Below are positions 22,709-34,879 of a stretch of 64,000 nucleotides of DNA, piece after piece (within the stretch, counting starts at the first letter, position 1; each line of letters starts with the position of its first letter). The translations under genes and the position numbers were made by a program. The notes beneath the pieces are model-generated. The model ran no database searches and was not told the DNA's origin. It worked only from the letters and a program-made list of their open reading frames with translations. Source of the DNA: Melastoma dodecandrum (lineage: Eukaryota; Streptophyta; Magnoliopsida; Myrtales; Melastomataceae); contig JARUPY010000397.1 of assembly GCA_029817715.1 (NCBI GenBank), positions 992,001-1,056,000 of the forward strand. The letters run 5' to 3'.

Positions 22709-25583
22709 TTAAGCGGAAGTCAAGAACTGTTTGAACCAACCAACAGAGTCCTTGGGGTATCTCTTGAGCTTGTCTTTGTAATCCACGAAGTATAGTCCAA
22801 ACCTCGACGTGTATCCGGCTTCCCACTCCCAATTGTCCAGCAATGACCACGCAAAGTACCCCTTGACGTTGCACCCGTCGTCCCTGTGATCCGGAACAAA
22901 GGTCGGCAGGTCATTTGGTTAGATAGTAAGTCGGTCAGCCTGTCAGTTTGTTACGCACGTAATGGAGGCGAGGAGGTTCGTGAGGTAATCGTTGTGGTAC
23001 TTGATCCTCTTCTCATCCTTGAGTGCGTGCTTGAGTGGGATCAAGGAATCATTCGGGTCGTCCATTCCTGTCAAGGATGAGAACAGACTTAATGGATTTT
23101 GATGAAGTCAGGCGATGGAGGGGGAGGGGGAAAGAAACGGGAGGAAGGTACCGTTCTCGGTGATGATGACGGGAGGGTTTCCGTATTTTGTTCTGATGTA
23201 GTTCATCAAGCTTCTCATTCCTGAAGGAACTATGTACAACCAGAACGAGTTTGCCTGAGACCGTTTGGCAAGGTTAAGCATGACATGTCCAGCTTATCGT
23301 GATTCTAGGAAAAGCTCAAATTGAAGGAGTTAATTACCTTGTCACCTATTGCGGTGAGTCCCTTGAAGGCTGGAAAACAGCAATGTTATGAGAAGCGACC
23401 TAAGATAACATGAAACGTAAGCTGGTAGTCAGATGGAAGCACGCTTACGCGAGGTGACAGTGCCAGGGTCCGCCTGAGTGTTGAGAAACAAATCTTCATT
23501 GATGTTGGTAGAGTTCTTATACGCATAATAAGTCGTGTAGTGATTGATGCCGACGAAATCCAGGGAGTTCTTCAGGAGAGCAGTCTCGGACTTCGAGAAC
23601 TTGGGGAGTCGGCCACCAACCCTACTCACCATCGAACTTGGGTAGGTTCCAAAAATCAGCGGTTCGATGAACCTATGTTTGCCATCAAAATCAACTAATT
23701 TTAGGATCATAAAAAATAACCGTTCATTGAACTTGAAGTGGGTCTATGCTGCTCACCAGCCTAATTGGAAATCTTGGGCTCTCTGGGCTGCTTCGATGTC
23801 ATCAGTTGCATTCGTTCCTGGTTCGAACCAGACCACATCGAAGGCTAACCCGACTTGGCCTTCTTGTTTTTTCTGATCCCAAGAAAGCGAAAATTTCCAT
23901 CAGTGGTAATTCACGTATCAAAAGGTGAGGAATGTGAGGTTGTTATTTACCTTATACTTCTTGCGGTAGATATCAGCAACTGTGGCATGAGAGAGGAGCA
24001 AGTTGTGCGCGAATATGTAAGGCTCAGTAGATGAGTTCCCGGCCTTGCAGAAAATGTGGTCTAGATTCGAACATCGTCCTGGGGCCTGAATGCCGATGTC
24101 GTATCCTTGGATGGCCACCGTGTGTGGCTCGTTGAAGGTGATCCAGTGCTTCACCCGGTCTCCAAACTCCCGGAAACATGTCTCAGCATAATCCGCAAAG
24201 TCCTTTCTGTCACATACATGGAACAGCACCAAACAGCATTAGTCATCTTGGACCCAACGAAAGAGGAGGGAAAAGGGCTCTTACATGATTCTCCGGTTGA
24301 GCCATCCCACGTAGTTATCTTCCAGGGCTTGAGGCAAGTCCCAATGAAATAATGTAATGTATGGCTCGATCCCTTGGGCGAGCAACGCATTGATGAGCTT
24401 GTTGTAGTGGTCGACACCAGCCCGGTTGATCTCCCCACTACCATCTGGTGACTTGAGGAAGTTAATACAAATACGCAAAGTTTGATGAAAGCGGATACAT
24501 GGGAAGAGAGATGGGCATACTGGGGAAAATGCGAGACCAAGCGATGGAGAACCTGTAGGCATCCATTCCCATGTCCGTCATGAGGTGGACGTCGTCAACA
24601 TACCGGTGGTATTGATCAACGGCAACATCAGCATTGCTGAAGTCGAGGATCTTGCCGAATCTGTGGGAGAAGGTGTCCCAGACAGTTGCTCCTCTATTGT
24701 CTTCTTTTACGGCTCCTTCGTACTATTCTCGTTTAGAAAGAAAGAAATTTTCAAACTCTTTTTTTTTTTAAATGAGCACTTCTATGGACAAAACAGTAAC
24801 AATCTTTAGTTTAACTACTCGATTGAGATTCGAATTGGTAGCATGAGGAAGACGATGTTTTTGTCAGTTTAAGTCACAAATTTAGTTATAAAATATTAAA
24901 GTTATATACACACATACATATGTCTACTGTTTGCCCACTCCTAATAGAGAAAGGCTTTTGCACGCCATCCTCCGACCCCGAGCTCCGTCTTCGACAGCCG
25001 AATCACAACACCCCCTTCTTATCCGTGGAACCAGATTTGTTACTTCACCCCGAGCTCACTACGAACACAACTTGTGACCCATCCCACGATATCGACCGAA
25101 CATGGCAACTAAGACACAAACCTAAAAGAGAGAGAGAGAGATAAGAAAAGGATGCAAAAGCTGGTAGTTTTTCCGATCCTAAATTCTTGCTTTCTTCATC
25201 CGCCAAGAACAAACGTCACTTTTTGTGCTCGTCTACCTTCACTCTCTTCAACCAAAACAATCGAATGCCTTGATATTCAGAATACTTCTCGATTAACCCA
25301 ATAGGAAATCATGGGGGTGGTCGACGTATATGAAGAAATCTTTACTGCTACGAGGGATGTAAGGTCTCACCGGACACAAAAGAACGGAGCAAATCGCTAG
25401 CATAAACGGGCGTGATGTTGGGGGAGAACATACCTGGAAAGCGGAGGAAGCAGTGCCGAAGGTGAAACCCTTGGGAAAACTTGCCCTGCTGATCTCTGCG
25501 TGGCAGCCTTGATCCACGATAAGGGTCAGGAAGGCGGTGGATACCATCATCATGGCATGAACGGAAAAACGCTTGTGGCGCAT
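22709..25583 (-). CDS. BGLU40-like: GH1 beta-glucosidase, BGLU40-like
   Basis: Ten exons join into 508 residues: 25583-25434, 24722-24521, 24444-24285, 24206-23951, 23872-23757, 23672-23449, 23369-23338, 23254-23152, 23067-22959 and 22883-22709. All are GT-AG with consistent phases. A hydrophobic signal peptide (about residues 1-29, ending GCHA) directs the protein to the secretory pathway. The acid/base glutamate lies in TFNEPH (exon 4) and the nucleophile in ITENG (exon 8). Other hallmarks are [29 protein letters not shown] and [12 protein letters not shown]. Length is normal for plant family 1. The sequence follows remembered Arabidopsis BGLU40 (At1g26560) closely through PFK..IGDK and the C-terminal WFKQFLTSA. 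It should hydrolyse beta-glucosides in the apoplast or vacuole; the natural substrate cannot be read from sequence. Confidence 0.93.
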
Positions 25584-26842
25584 AGTGTGTCGTAACTAGT
25601 CCGGAAAGCTCGGCAGTGGGAGGGGTGGAGATAGGAATAAAATCTTATTGATTAAAGTCGAATTGGATACTGAGAACATGCACAAGTATTTCTTTAAAGA
25701 GATTTAAGTTTTATAAATAAAATTTAATTCATAAGTAAATCAGACACAAATATTATATAGATATACATTTAAAAAACTTTACGAATTCCCTTGTTGGGGT
25801 GAAGCACACAAGAAGCAAGTTGTCATTTTTGGATGTTCCCCAAATTCAACGATCCAAAAGCTGTCTCATAAAAAATCACGATTCCAATCACAAACTTATG
25901 AAAAATTAGGGGCTTCGAGATCAACGTGATTACAAGGGATGTATTAAGTTTGAGTCGGGCTTCCCAATAACCTCTTATTTATTAAAAGAAAAAAAGACAG
26001 GACTCTCAGTTATTAAATCACTTGTGGGCGTTTGTCTTTGATCTGTTTTATTCCCATCACATTGAGAAATGGGTTTTCCTAAAAGGGAACATATTTTCTC
26101 ACTCACCTCCCCTACACGACGCCCCATTGGAGCTAATGGTCAAATATAGAAAGAGAAAAGGAAGTGGCTGTGCTCATACAAACGAACAGAAAGTTGTAAG
26201 ACCAGTGCCCAAACTCTGAAAACGTTGGGAGAGTTACCTCTTTGAATATGATCAAGGGGACTCTTTCAAGTATCATAAGCTTAGTGGAATTGTTATTCTG
26301 CGAAAAATAGAATATAGTATGAAGAGTAACATGCATCACTATTTCATAATAGCAATTTATTCAAGTGTAATAACCATTACTTGATCAAGCATTCCTAATT
26401 TACAATTCAACATCTACTTGGCACTCTTTCATGAATCAATCACGAATCATAAAAGAAAACAAGAAAACGCAGCATCCTTATACCACTCAATATATATTTC
26501 CCTATTGAAGAATAACTATCCGACAAACTAAACTTACTGCTAGTCCAGTATATAGAACATGACCAATCAACCCGTAATGGAATGGCCACTGGGTCAACTT
26601 CTCTAGAGCATTATCTTTGTTTCAGTTCCTAATCCTAACCTGACTATAAAGCAACAGGAAAGACAATGTTCAAACACAAAACAAAAACCAAGTGTAAGGG
26701 TCCTTTCTTAGCTTCTTCAACCAGTGACTAATACAAAAGAGTAGGTCCACAAACCATTGAGGGGGTTCCACCTCACATCAAAATCCTCCAAACAGTCTCA
26801 ATAAATGAGACATCCCCGTGCCTTGCTCTCCCGGAGTGCCGT
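25584..26842. other. Spacer between BGLU and CHCH genes
   Basis: AT-rich sequence with no coding region I can support. It holds the promoter of the BGLU gene (25.6 kb upward) and the 3' UTR of the CHCH gene (below 26843). Confidence 0.5.
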
Positions 26843-27177
26843 CTATTTCCTTCCCCGGCTGAGCCTCTGCAGGTGATAATTGATACTTTGAAAACCATTT
26901 CTGTTCTTCCCATTCTGAAAATCAATCACAGGCCATGAATTATCTACTTCAGAAGGTTGCTTGCTTCGGCTAAGCATTAGGGATCCACCAGTTACAACAG
27001 CCAAACCTGAGCATTCATGCAAGTACTCAAGAGCTCCTTTTGCCGCGTGCAGCTTCCGTTGTCATTCTGACAGACAGCCAAGCAGTTGAGAAACAATATC
27101 ATCTCCTTCATGCATGGCTTCTGAAGGGAGCCAAACCTCTTGGAGTTTATGTAAAGAGCACCTGCTTTGCGTCCCAT
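26843..27177 (-). CDS. Small twin-CX9C (CHCH) mitochondrial protein, mS37/Mrp10-like
   Basis: Two exons (27177-27007 and 26914-26843) give 80 residues. There are two CX9C pairs, CMKEMILFLNC and CTRQKELLSTC, which form the CHCH hairpin that MIA40 oxidises in the mitochondrial intermembrane space. The N-terminus MGRKAGALYINSKRFGSL and the basic C-terminus INYHLQRLSRGRK resemble plant Cox19-like/Mrp10-type proteins, which may be small-ribosomal-subunit components (mS37). The exact family name is from memory and moderately sure. An intron acceptor (TTTTATGCCTATAG) lies just upstream of the ATG, so there is a 5' UTR intron. An in-frame ATG 12 nt upstream spans that acceptor and is unlikely to be used. 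The upstream GC-rich region carries site II and telo-box motifs. Confidence 0.85.
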
Positions 27178-27971
27178 TCCTATAGGCATAAAATTAAACC
27201 AAGAGAAAATAAGCTAAGGATTCAAAAACTCATAATTCAGCAATCGGGTCATGGAATAAGGTGCCAGGCTCTGCCTCGCTGGGGTCAAAATAACAAACTC
27301 TAGCTTGACTTTCGAACAAAAAAATTAATTGTCTATGACACACCTAGCAAGCTCTGCTAGCCAAATATCGGTCTAATGGACATCACTCAACAGAAAGTCC
27401 CAAAACATGATTAGCCAGAATGACCAAAAGCTTGTATACCTGGCTACTTCACTCCAATTACAGTAAAACAAAATAAACTAGTCCAATCAATATGCTCATC
27501 ATCACACCCAGTCCAAAGTCCAAGCATCGAGCACACTACACCCAAGATTAACACATAAACATGAAATCATAACTCATGGACATAAACCGTCAGAAAGAAC
27601 TACAGATGCCCAATTTGTTTCATTACTTCAATAGAGCAATGTCTCAGAGTACAAATCCCTTATAACAGATCCCCGCTAACATTATCCAATCAACCGTTTC
27701 ACAGCAATTACACAAAGCATGAGCAATTTTTAAAATCAAACGGGACCAGCTAGCACGGTGCAAAACAGGGTAAGGCGATTTGATCGGACGGGTGGTAAAT
27801 CACGCGGAGTCCTTAATCCCCATAGACACGAAAACCTATCTCGATATCATCAGTTTCAGTATCGCGAATCCTCCCCCAATTTCCAACGGACCGAGTTCCC
27901 ACCGGCGAATTCCATACGTAGGTCGTACGTCGGTTCTGATTTCTAGGGCAAAAATATGGGGACACGCAACA

Positions 27972-28188
27972 AAACCCTAAAGGAGGGAGCTGAATGTGGC
28001 GGGATAAAGAAAATACATGGGAGCCGTCCGAGAATCGGAAGGAAGGGAATCGGACGGCATGCCTCGACGATTCTTAGCCTATCCGATCTCCTTCGCGAGG
28101 CCGGCGCCGTCGTCTCGCGCGTCTTAACTCGGACCCGACTAAATGTACTGGTTGGGCCTACTCTCGGCCCAATCGATCCGCGAGCCCA
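27972..28188 (-). promoter_or_regulatory. Telo-box and site II (TGGGCC/T) cluster upstream of CHCH gene
   Basis: AAACCCTAA (27972-27980) is a telo-box. TGGGCC (28153-28158), GGCCCA (28166-28171) and AGCCCA (28183-28188) are site II elements bound by TCP factors. This combination is typical of plant ribosomal and mitochondrial-biogenesis genes, which suits the CHCH gene about 0.8 kb downstream across its 5' UTR intron. Transcription start is inferred, not seen. Confidence 0.55.
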
Positions 28189-29899
28189 TCCGGCCCGAAT
28201 CCGGCGTCTCCCCGAAATTCCAAATCCTCTCGACTTTCATCAACTTTGCCCAAACCCAAACAAAGGAGTAAGTGCAAGGATCATTTCGGGGAACGTAATC
28301 CATAACCGATAGTAACTACATTTAGATACATCTTAAGAATTTGCCATGTATAATGTACATGTATTATATGATTCGGACACTGTTTTTATATTTCGATGAA
28401 AATCATTTCGCAATAAGAATTTTCAATAGTTTGATCATATGTTTACAAAGATTTATAATTGAAATTGAAATTTACTAGTTAGGTAACATTTGCTTTGTAC
28501 ATTTGTCCTCGTTATCTTTTGTTTCTAACAAAATATTTTTGACAAAAAAATATGTTTATGACCTCAATTTATTGTCGAAGTTCTGTTTTATCAACTTCTT
28601 CCTTTTCTATTTAATTTTGTCACTAACATTGGATTTTGTATTTATTTGACCCAACATGAACGGCGTTGGGCAAACTACATACGTGCATTTCGCGGAGGCC
28701 GGCGTGGTTCCTACACGGGTGATCATATTTAGAAAAAGAAAAAAACTAATTACAGAAAGAAACTCGAACTTAAAACTTGAGCGACAGGCAAGAAGGGAGG
28801 CGGGGAATTAAGCGCTAGGTGTTGGCATCACTGGACGAGGCTGTATGAGGAGGATTCTTACAAGGTATAGTAGTATTTTCCTTGAAAGCAACATCGTTAG
28901 CACGTGGGCGAAGTATAAAGACTTGATGAGTACATTGCTTAATAGTATCTCCTATTTTGGGACATTGTCTACATTTGAGTGCTTAATTAATAGTATCTCC
29001 TATTTTGGGACATTGTCTACATTTGAGTTTTAGGTAGGTTGTATTTGAAATAGGTTAATTTAGCTGTTGTTATTGTTACTTGCATATTAATATGAAGAAG
29101 ATTAATTTAAACATGTATATATTAATGGGAGGATATGTTTTCTCGGGTAAATTTCGGTGGTGGTGGTGGTAGTAGGGTAATTTAAATACGGTGGAGTTGA
29201 TTGTAACATAATTGGATATTTCACTTTGGTTGCTCTAGATAAGGATTCTGGGTTTAGTAGGGTGCAACAAAAGTAGTATGATTATCCGGTACATAGATTG
29301 TCCATGGTGAAGGAAATGTTACGATATCAAAGTAGTGAAAACAATAAAGAATGTGAAGATGATGGAAAAGTGAACATATATTGTGAAGGTGAGGAAAAGA
29401 GTGCAAATGATTTTGATATAATTTTAGTGATCCCGATCCTAATCCTTCGGAGGGAGATCCCGATGAGGTGACATAGGGACGACTCTAGAAAGAAGAGATT
29501 GATCATAAAGGGGGTGGGAAGAAAGGTTGTTTCTGAGTTGAAGAGAAGGGAAAACAGTGTTACTCATTCAAGATTGATTAGTGAATGTGAATTTACAGAG
29601 AAAGAAACATGTGGGAGCTCTTTCTTAGATAGGAAAGCAAGAAGGAAAGGTAGGAGGGAGTAAATGACTCAATACCAGATGAATCAATGCCTAATGGATA
29701 ACACATGAAATAAAAGATGTTTCAAGGGTGGTTTCGTTGACCGACAGATATAAAAACACCATAGTGATTAATAGAATTAGGATAAACTCGGACGCATGCA
29801 TAGATGCAGAAACAATATTGTGATACGATACGATGACGAGGGGCAATACGAAGGATACATATACATCACTACGGGTTTTGTGCTTAACTCAGTCCACAC
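28189..29899. other. Spacer with tandem duplication
   Basis: AT-rich sequence without a supported gene. A recent tandem duplication is listed separately at 28937-29028. From 29.2 kb onward the sequence looks like transposon debris leading into the copia fragments. Confidence 0.45.
28937..29028. repeat. Tandem duplication of a 44-bp unit
   Basis: Copy 1 (28937-28980) and copy 2 (28981-29028) are identical from TAGTATCTCCTATTTTGGGA to the end. Copy 2 has an extra 4 bp (TTAA) near its start. Confidence 0.9.
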
Positions 29900-30079
29900 T
29901 TAGAATCCTCTAAACAAAGTTGAAGAACAATCCATTCACTTATGAAAAGATTGAATCTTTACTATTGAAAAATCTGAATATGGAGCTCTCTATGATTAAG
30001 CAATCTCATGAGTCGACTGGTTGAGCGGGATTGATAATCGAACTAAGACAATTTGTTCAGTAAACGCCTTATATGAACA

Positions 30080-30470
30080 ATTTGCATTTCTTTCACAGAA
30101 AAAATCAGATGGAATCGATAAAGCTCTTGATGATCCATATTGAATTTTTGAAATGCTTTATAAGCTTAATCTATTTGAAAGGAATAAATTATAGATACTC
30201 GTTCTTCGTATAGATAATTGTTCGATTATGGGAACTGAATGAGTCTTCAGAAATAAACTCGATGAATCAGGTGTTACTGTGAGTATCAAAGCACGACTTA
30301 TTGTCAAAAGATAATTTTAAAAGGAGAGTATAGACTTTAAAGAGAATTTGCTCTTATAGTACGTTTGGAAGGAATTAGGTTACTGTTAACTTATGTTTGC
30401 TATAACAACATTAAATTACATCAAATTGTACAAAACAATTTGAATGGTAAATATAAAAGATTAGTTTGTT
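30080..30470 (+). mobile_element. Copia RT fragment (fossil 1)
   Basis: Translations with stops read FLSQKKSDGIDKALDDPY, then IMGTE, VFRNKLDESGVTVSIKARL and ATTLNYIKL-like pieces. They match the conserved Ty1-copia RT entry 'IIGTKWVFRNKLDE..NKARLVA' and the following 'YACYHNIKLFQMDVK'. No ORF survives. Confidence 0.6.
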
Positions 30471-30719
30471 GCATAATTTAGTAAATTAATTGTCATATGT
30501 GTTTACGGACTCACCGAAAGTGACAAAGTCGTGTATTATGGTTGGAAATGCTCTAATCAAAATTGACGTCCATGAAGGACAACATAAGGTTGCAAATAAG
30601 CCTAAAATGTAAGTGAAGTATGAAGAAGTATAGGCACAAACTGAAAAAATAGTTACTCGATAAGAGTCTCGAGTAATTGATAATATGATTTTAGAAGAAT
30701 CACATATAGATAATAATTA

Positions 30720-30900
30720 AGAGATTTTGCATATCATGTGGCTTATGATATTATGAATGAAAATGGAGATGTTAAATCAACGCATGCCGAAGAATGTAAA
30801 AGAAGAAATGGTCGGCCAAAAACTCGTTGAATTTATATAGAGATGTTTGTGCACAAATGAGGTGAAGAAAAATGGGATTGGCATTCATAAAGACATGATT
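30720..30900 (+). mobile_element. Copia fragment (fossil 2), different lineage
   Basis: The frame reads DFAYHVAYDIMNENGDVKST, then HAEECKRRNGRPKTR. This matches the 'VALDIM...SVDECRHRNDWPKWKEAI' segment just before the RT of another copia lineage. It lies after fossil 1, so two different elements are juxtaposed. Confidence 0.55.
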
Positions 30901-32743
30901 TGCTACCAAGTGAGTCTTTGAAAGATTTGATATTGAATGAGTAGATAAATTATGATGAATACAATGACTTTAAAATGATAAGTTTGACAATTCATGTAAT
31001 ATTATAAAATATGATTGATGATATAATTGAATCTTATTGGTGTTTGGAAAATAAGAAAATACTCGATGGATTTAAACTGCGAGAAGCATTTAAATTGCTA
31101 GAAACATATGATAAAAGCCATCATATATTTTATTAAATGATGAATATCTCTACATGAATTGAAATAATTTTAAACGCATACAAGATAAACGTGTTAATAA
31201 AAATTTATCGAGAAATAGATAAATATGAAAAGATGAAAGTTATTGAAAATTTCAATTCTTAAAAGTATACGAATTTTTAAAAATTTTGAAATAAATTTTG
31301 TAAAATGTATAAGCTCAATTTCGTAAAGTAAAAAAAAAATCCTAAAATGTAACGACTTAATATCCGTAAGTGAGATTTTAGGCTCTTCCCATTTATTGAA
31401 GTTCGAGCAGGGGATCCCCATAATTTCTTTTCTTTTTTCTCAATCTCACACCCCCACGTGCACGTCTCTCAAAACCCTTTTATTTTGTCTTAACGCCGGG
31501 GGGGGGGGCAATCAGATCGTTAAGTAGATTTTCCACATGCGTAACAATGTATGTATGACACGCGTCCCCCCACATGACTTTCTTTCTTTTAAAGCATCAT
31601 CATCCATGGGTTCAAATGATTTTACTAATGTTTTCTTTTTTCGATTTTTGTATCCAGGGGGACTGCTTTGGAGACCATGAAGTTCATTGGTATTAATTAC
31701 CAAAACCACCCATTGGGGGTCTCCACTGAATGTATCTCTCTGGTCAAAATGTTAGAAGTAATATTAATGCAAAAAATTAGTAGTAGGGAAGAGGAAGACA
31801 GGAGTCGTAAAAGGGTATATTATATGACACAACTTTAAAAATAATGGAATGGTGGCCTCGTACTCTTTTGGACAATTTTGGTCAAAGTTTCTTGAGACAC
31901 GTGCCTATCCCCTGTATTATTGTTTCATTTTGTGGGCTTCTTCTTTTTTAGAGAAAAAAAAAACACAAAATGGGCAACTTAAAATCACACACCTCCTCCT
32001 GACTTTGGACAAAGGGCCAAAAGCAAGAAACAAGAAGCCAATGTGGATCAAAACAGGGAAGAGCAAGAGACGAACAGGGAAGGGCAATCAATCCAGACAG
32101 AGAGAGAGAAGAGATTCTTGGTAAAGCAAAATGGGCAATGACGATGGAGGCAAGCTTGCAGATGCAGATGCAGAAGCAGTAACCGACATTAAAAACCCAA
32201 CTGCACCCTCCACATGGGGTTTCCCGGTTCAGTGATCGTTTGAGACCAACAACACTCCCTCCTCCTCCCGATGTCCCAGATTCCCCCCCCCCCAAAAAAA
32301 AATATACTGCAGCATCAACTACATTTACATTTAATTTGAACCACTGTACTAATTCAGAATTTCCTTCTTTATTTTTAATGATTCTGATTTGTCCTTTGTG
32401 TACCAACCCAGTTTTTTCTTGTTTTGTTTATACAGGGACATCTCATCTCATCTCCACCCGCACCCCCACCCCCCATCCCATATGTTAGATAGATGAATAA
32501 AATTATATAGAGGTAGTAGTTTTAGGTGGAGTAAACCCACCATCCAATGCAAAAACTTCATTGAGAAAAAAGAGAGTGAGGAAAAAGGGGGGGTATTGCA
32601 ACACATCATTGGGGAAAGAGAGAGGAGGCTGTGATTAACTTGGACCCCTGACCCTCCCCACCTTACTTAAACAACCTCCATACCCACCAAAAGGATTCTT
32701 CTTCCATTTGTTTCCCAGCGTTGTTAAGATTAGATCCATCCAA
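30901..32743. other. Spacer upstream of PDCB-like gene
   Basis: No supported gene. The region has a G-run at about 31500-31509, A-runs and CT-rich sequence. The last few hundred bases are the promoter and leader of the PDCB-like gene; no unambiguous TATA box could be assigned. Confidence 0.45.
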
Positions 32744-33915
32744 ATGGTTCTCCTGCAGCTTCCGATCCTCCTCCTCCTCCTCCTGGCCTTCTTCACCACT
32801 CCATCGTGTATACCACCCTTTTCCCCCTTTGCTTTTCCCCTGTTTCTTCTTCCTCCCTTTCTTTAACATGGTCGTGGGTGTTCCCATCATCCGCAGGCGC
32901 CGTTTACTGTGTATGCAAGGATGGGATGAGCAACCAGGCTATGCAGAATGACATCGACTATGCTTGCGGCTCCGGGGCCGACTGCAGCGGCATCCTCCAG
33001 TCGGGTTCTTGTTACCAGCCCAACACTATCAAGGATCACTGCAACTATGCGGTCAACAGCTACTTCCAGAGGAAAGGCCAGGTCCCCGGGAGCTGCGACT
33101 TCTCCGGGACAGCCACCACTTCCAGCGTCCCGCCCACGAGTACGCTAACCGTAGATCCTTACAGGGGTTTTTCTTGGGCACTACAAAACAATGCATATGT
33201 TGGGATGATGATGATGATTACGTTTTGTTGGGTCCATGTGTTTCTTATGTGCAGATCAAGTCGCCGGATGCGTTTATCAAGCTAGTCCCAGGTGAGTACA
33301 TATCAACTGGCTGATGTTTCTTTACCCCCACCTTGACGAAGTTGGTAGAGAAAATGGACGGGCAAGAACTGAGAAAAAGAAAAAGAAAAAACCTGTCTTC
33401 TGCAACCACTGCAAGTTTTGTTTGTGAATTTTGGGGGGGGGGGGTGAATGATTGACACGTTGCTGCTTGTTTGAATTGTTCCTAAAGATGTTGATGTTTA
33501 TCTCATTCGTAAATTTCCTCTTTCTTTCGCTTACCTTTCTTCTTGGGATAGAGTTGAAGCTTCTGGCCCTGTTATTGGATCAATCTACTCCCTACTCTTC
33601 TTCAAAATAAAAATTTTAATCTTCTTTGCATTATGTTAATGAAATAATGCTGAGTCATTATTGCTTACTCTCTGCTTGTGTTATGGCAGTTCCACTCCCA
33701 CCCTAACCCCAACGATTCCCACCACCACCGGCACAACCCCGACCACCACCACCGGCACCATCCCGACAACAGGCGGCACCACCCCAACAACTGTTTTCAC
33801 GCCGGGGCTTGGCCCCACAGGCGGGACGGGCATCAACGATAGCGGGGCGTTAGCTGTGACTTTAGGGTGGGGCGGCAGCGGATTACTCGGGTTTTTGCTT
33901 CTCCTGACGTTGTAA
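32744..33915 (+). CDS. PDCB4-like: X8-domain GPI-anchored callose-binding protein, PDCB-like
   Basis: Four exons (32744-32807, 32897-33139, 33255-33291, 33690-33915) give 189 residues. A Leu-rich signal peptide (about residues 1-21) precedes an X8/CBM43 domain with YCVCKDGMSNQAMQNDIDYA, CGSGADC, CYQPNTIKDHCNYAVNSYFQ and CDFSGTA. The usual Trp of 'WCVC' is Tyr here, as in some PDCB-type members. The very short third exon encodes NQVAGCVYQASP. A Thr/Pro-rich linker and a hydrophobic end (LLGFLLLLTL) indicate a GPI anchor. Family members bind callose (beta-1,3-glucan) at plasmodesmal necks and modulate cell-to-cell permeability. The sequence is closest in memory to Arabidopsis PDCB4 (At1g69295). 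Confidence 0.9.
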
Positions 33916-34879
33916 TAAATCTCCAAACTCCCCCCTCCCCCAACCCCTTTAGGCTTAAGTTTAAAAGCTCTGTTTTACCGGAAAACTTGAAATTAATTAA
34001 TGGCTTTCTCTCTGGGTGTTTTTTTTTTTTGGGGGGGGGGGGTTTAGATATAGGCGTAGAGGAGTGTCGGACACGGTGGAAGCTTTTTAAAACATTTTTA
34101 CGTTTTTTTTTTAAATCGTACTTATAAAGTTTGAATTTTTTTTTAATAAAATTAAATTTTATAAGTTTTTTTTTAAGGCTTTATTTCTAAATTTTCGAAA
34201 TTATTATTATATTTCATAAATTTTTTTCCTCCAATGCACTATTTAGGTTTAGAATGAATCGTACAATCGTAAGCCTTCCAACTACTTCAAAAACTCCTGG
34301 AACACCCTAAAGTCGAGGCTTAGGTCTTTAGGTAGATTTTGTGGTCTTAATTCAATGTAATTTAATCTTAGACCGACAAAATATTGCTCCACTAACCATT
34401 GCTATTTCTAGCATCTTACTTTGTTTCATTTTTCCACACGTCATAAAAAAATATTTTCTAATCGAACGTTTAAAATTCAACCTTGGTAATTTTTAAAAAT
34501 TATGTGACTTGAGGTTTACTTAATGTGAAGAATTTTTTAAGTCATTGCAGAATTTTTAAGGCGGGATTAAAACCCATGCTCAAAGTTAATTATTTTATTT
34601 TATTATTTTTTGTAATTCCTTTTCAGTAAAAAGAGAACTTCCCAATAGTTTCCTAAACATTTCGTTCCTAAAAAGATTCAAGTCAAGAACTAGAGAATTA
34701 GTTCGTAAAATTATTCATAATTCCTAGAATAATATTTACTCAATGTTAAGGTCGCGCTCAATAAAACAAATTAAAAAAAATTCAAACATCAAGGATTCAT
34801 TCTTCTTGGTTATGTAGGGAAGATTCTTTCTTCTTGATTTTGTAATCCATGTAATGTCTGTGAACGCATCCTTCTCAGT
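33916..34879. other. Spacer with homopolymer tracts
   Basis: 3' flank of the PDCB-like gene. It contains a T-run followed by a G-run at 34020-34042 and several further T-runs. No gene seen. Confidence 0.5.

Noticed and set aside
31948..32406. Minus-strand ORF of 152 codons
   Set aside because: Driven by T-runs and CT-rich leader sequence, no recognisable domain, and no splice or promoter context.
32806..33314. Longer overlapping ORFs across the PDCB-like gene
   Set aside because: They read through introns 1 and 3; the spliced model restores a standard X8 domain and GPI signal.
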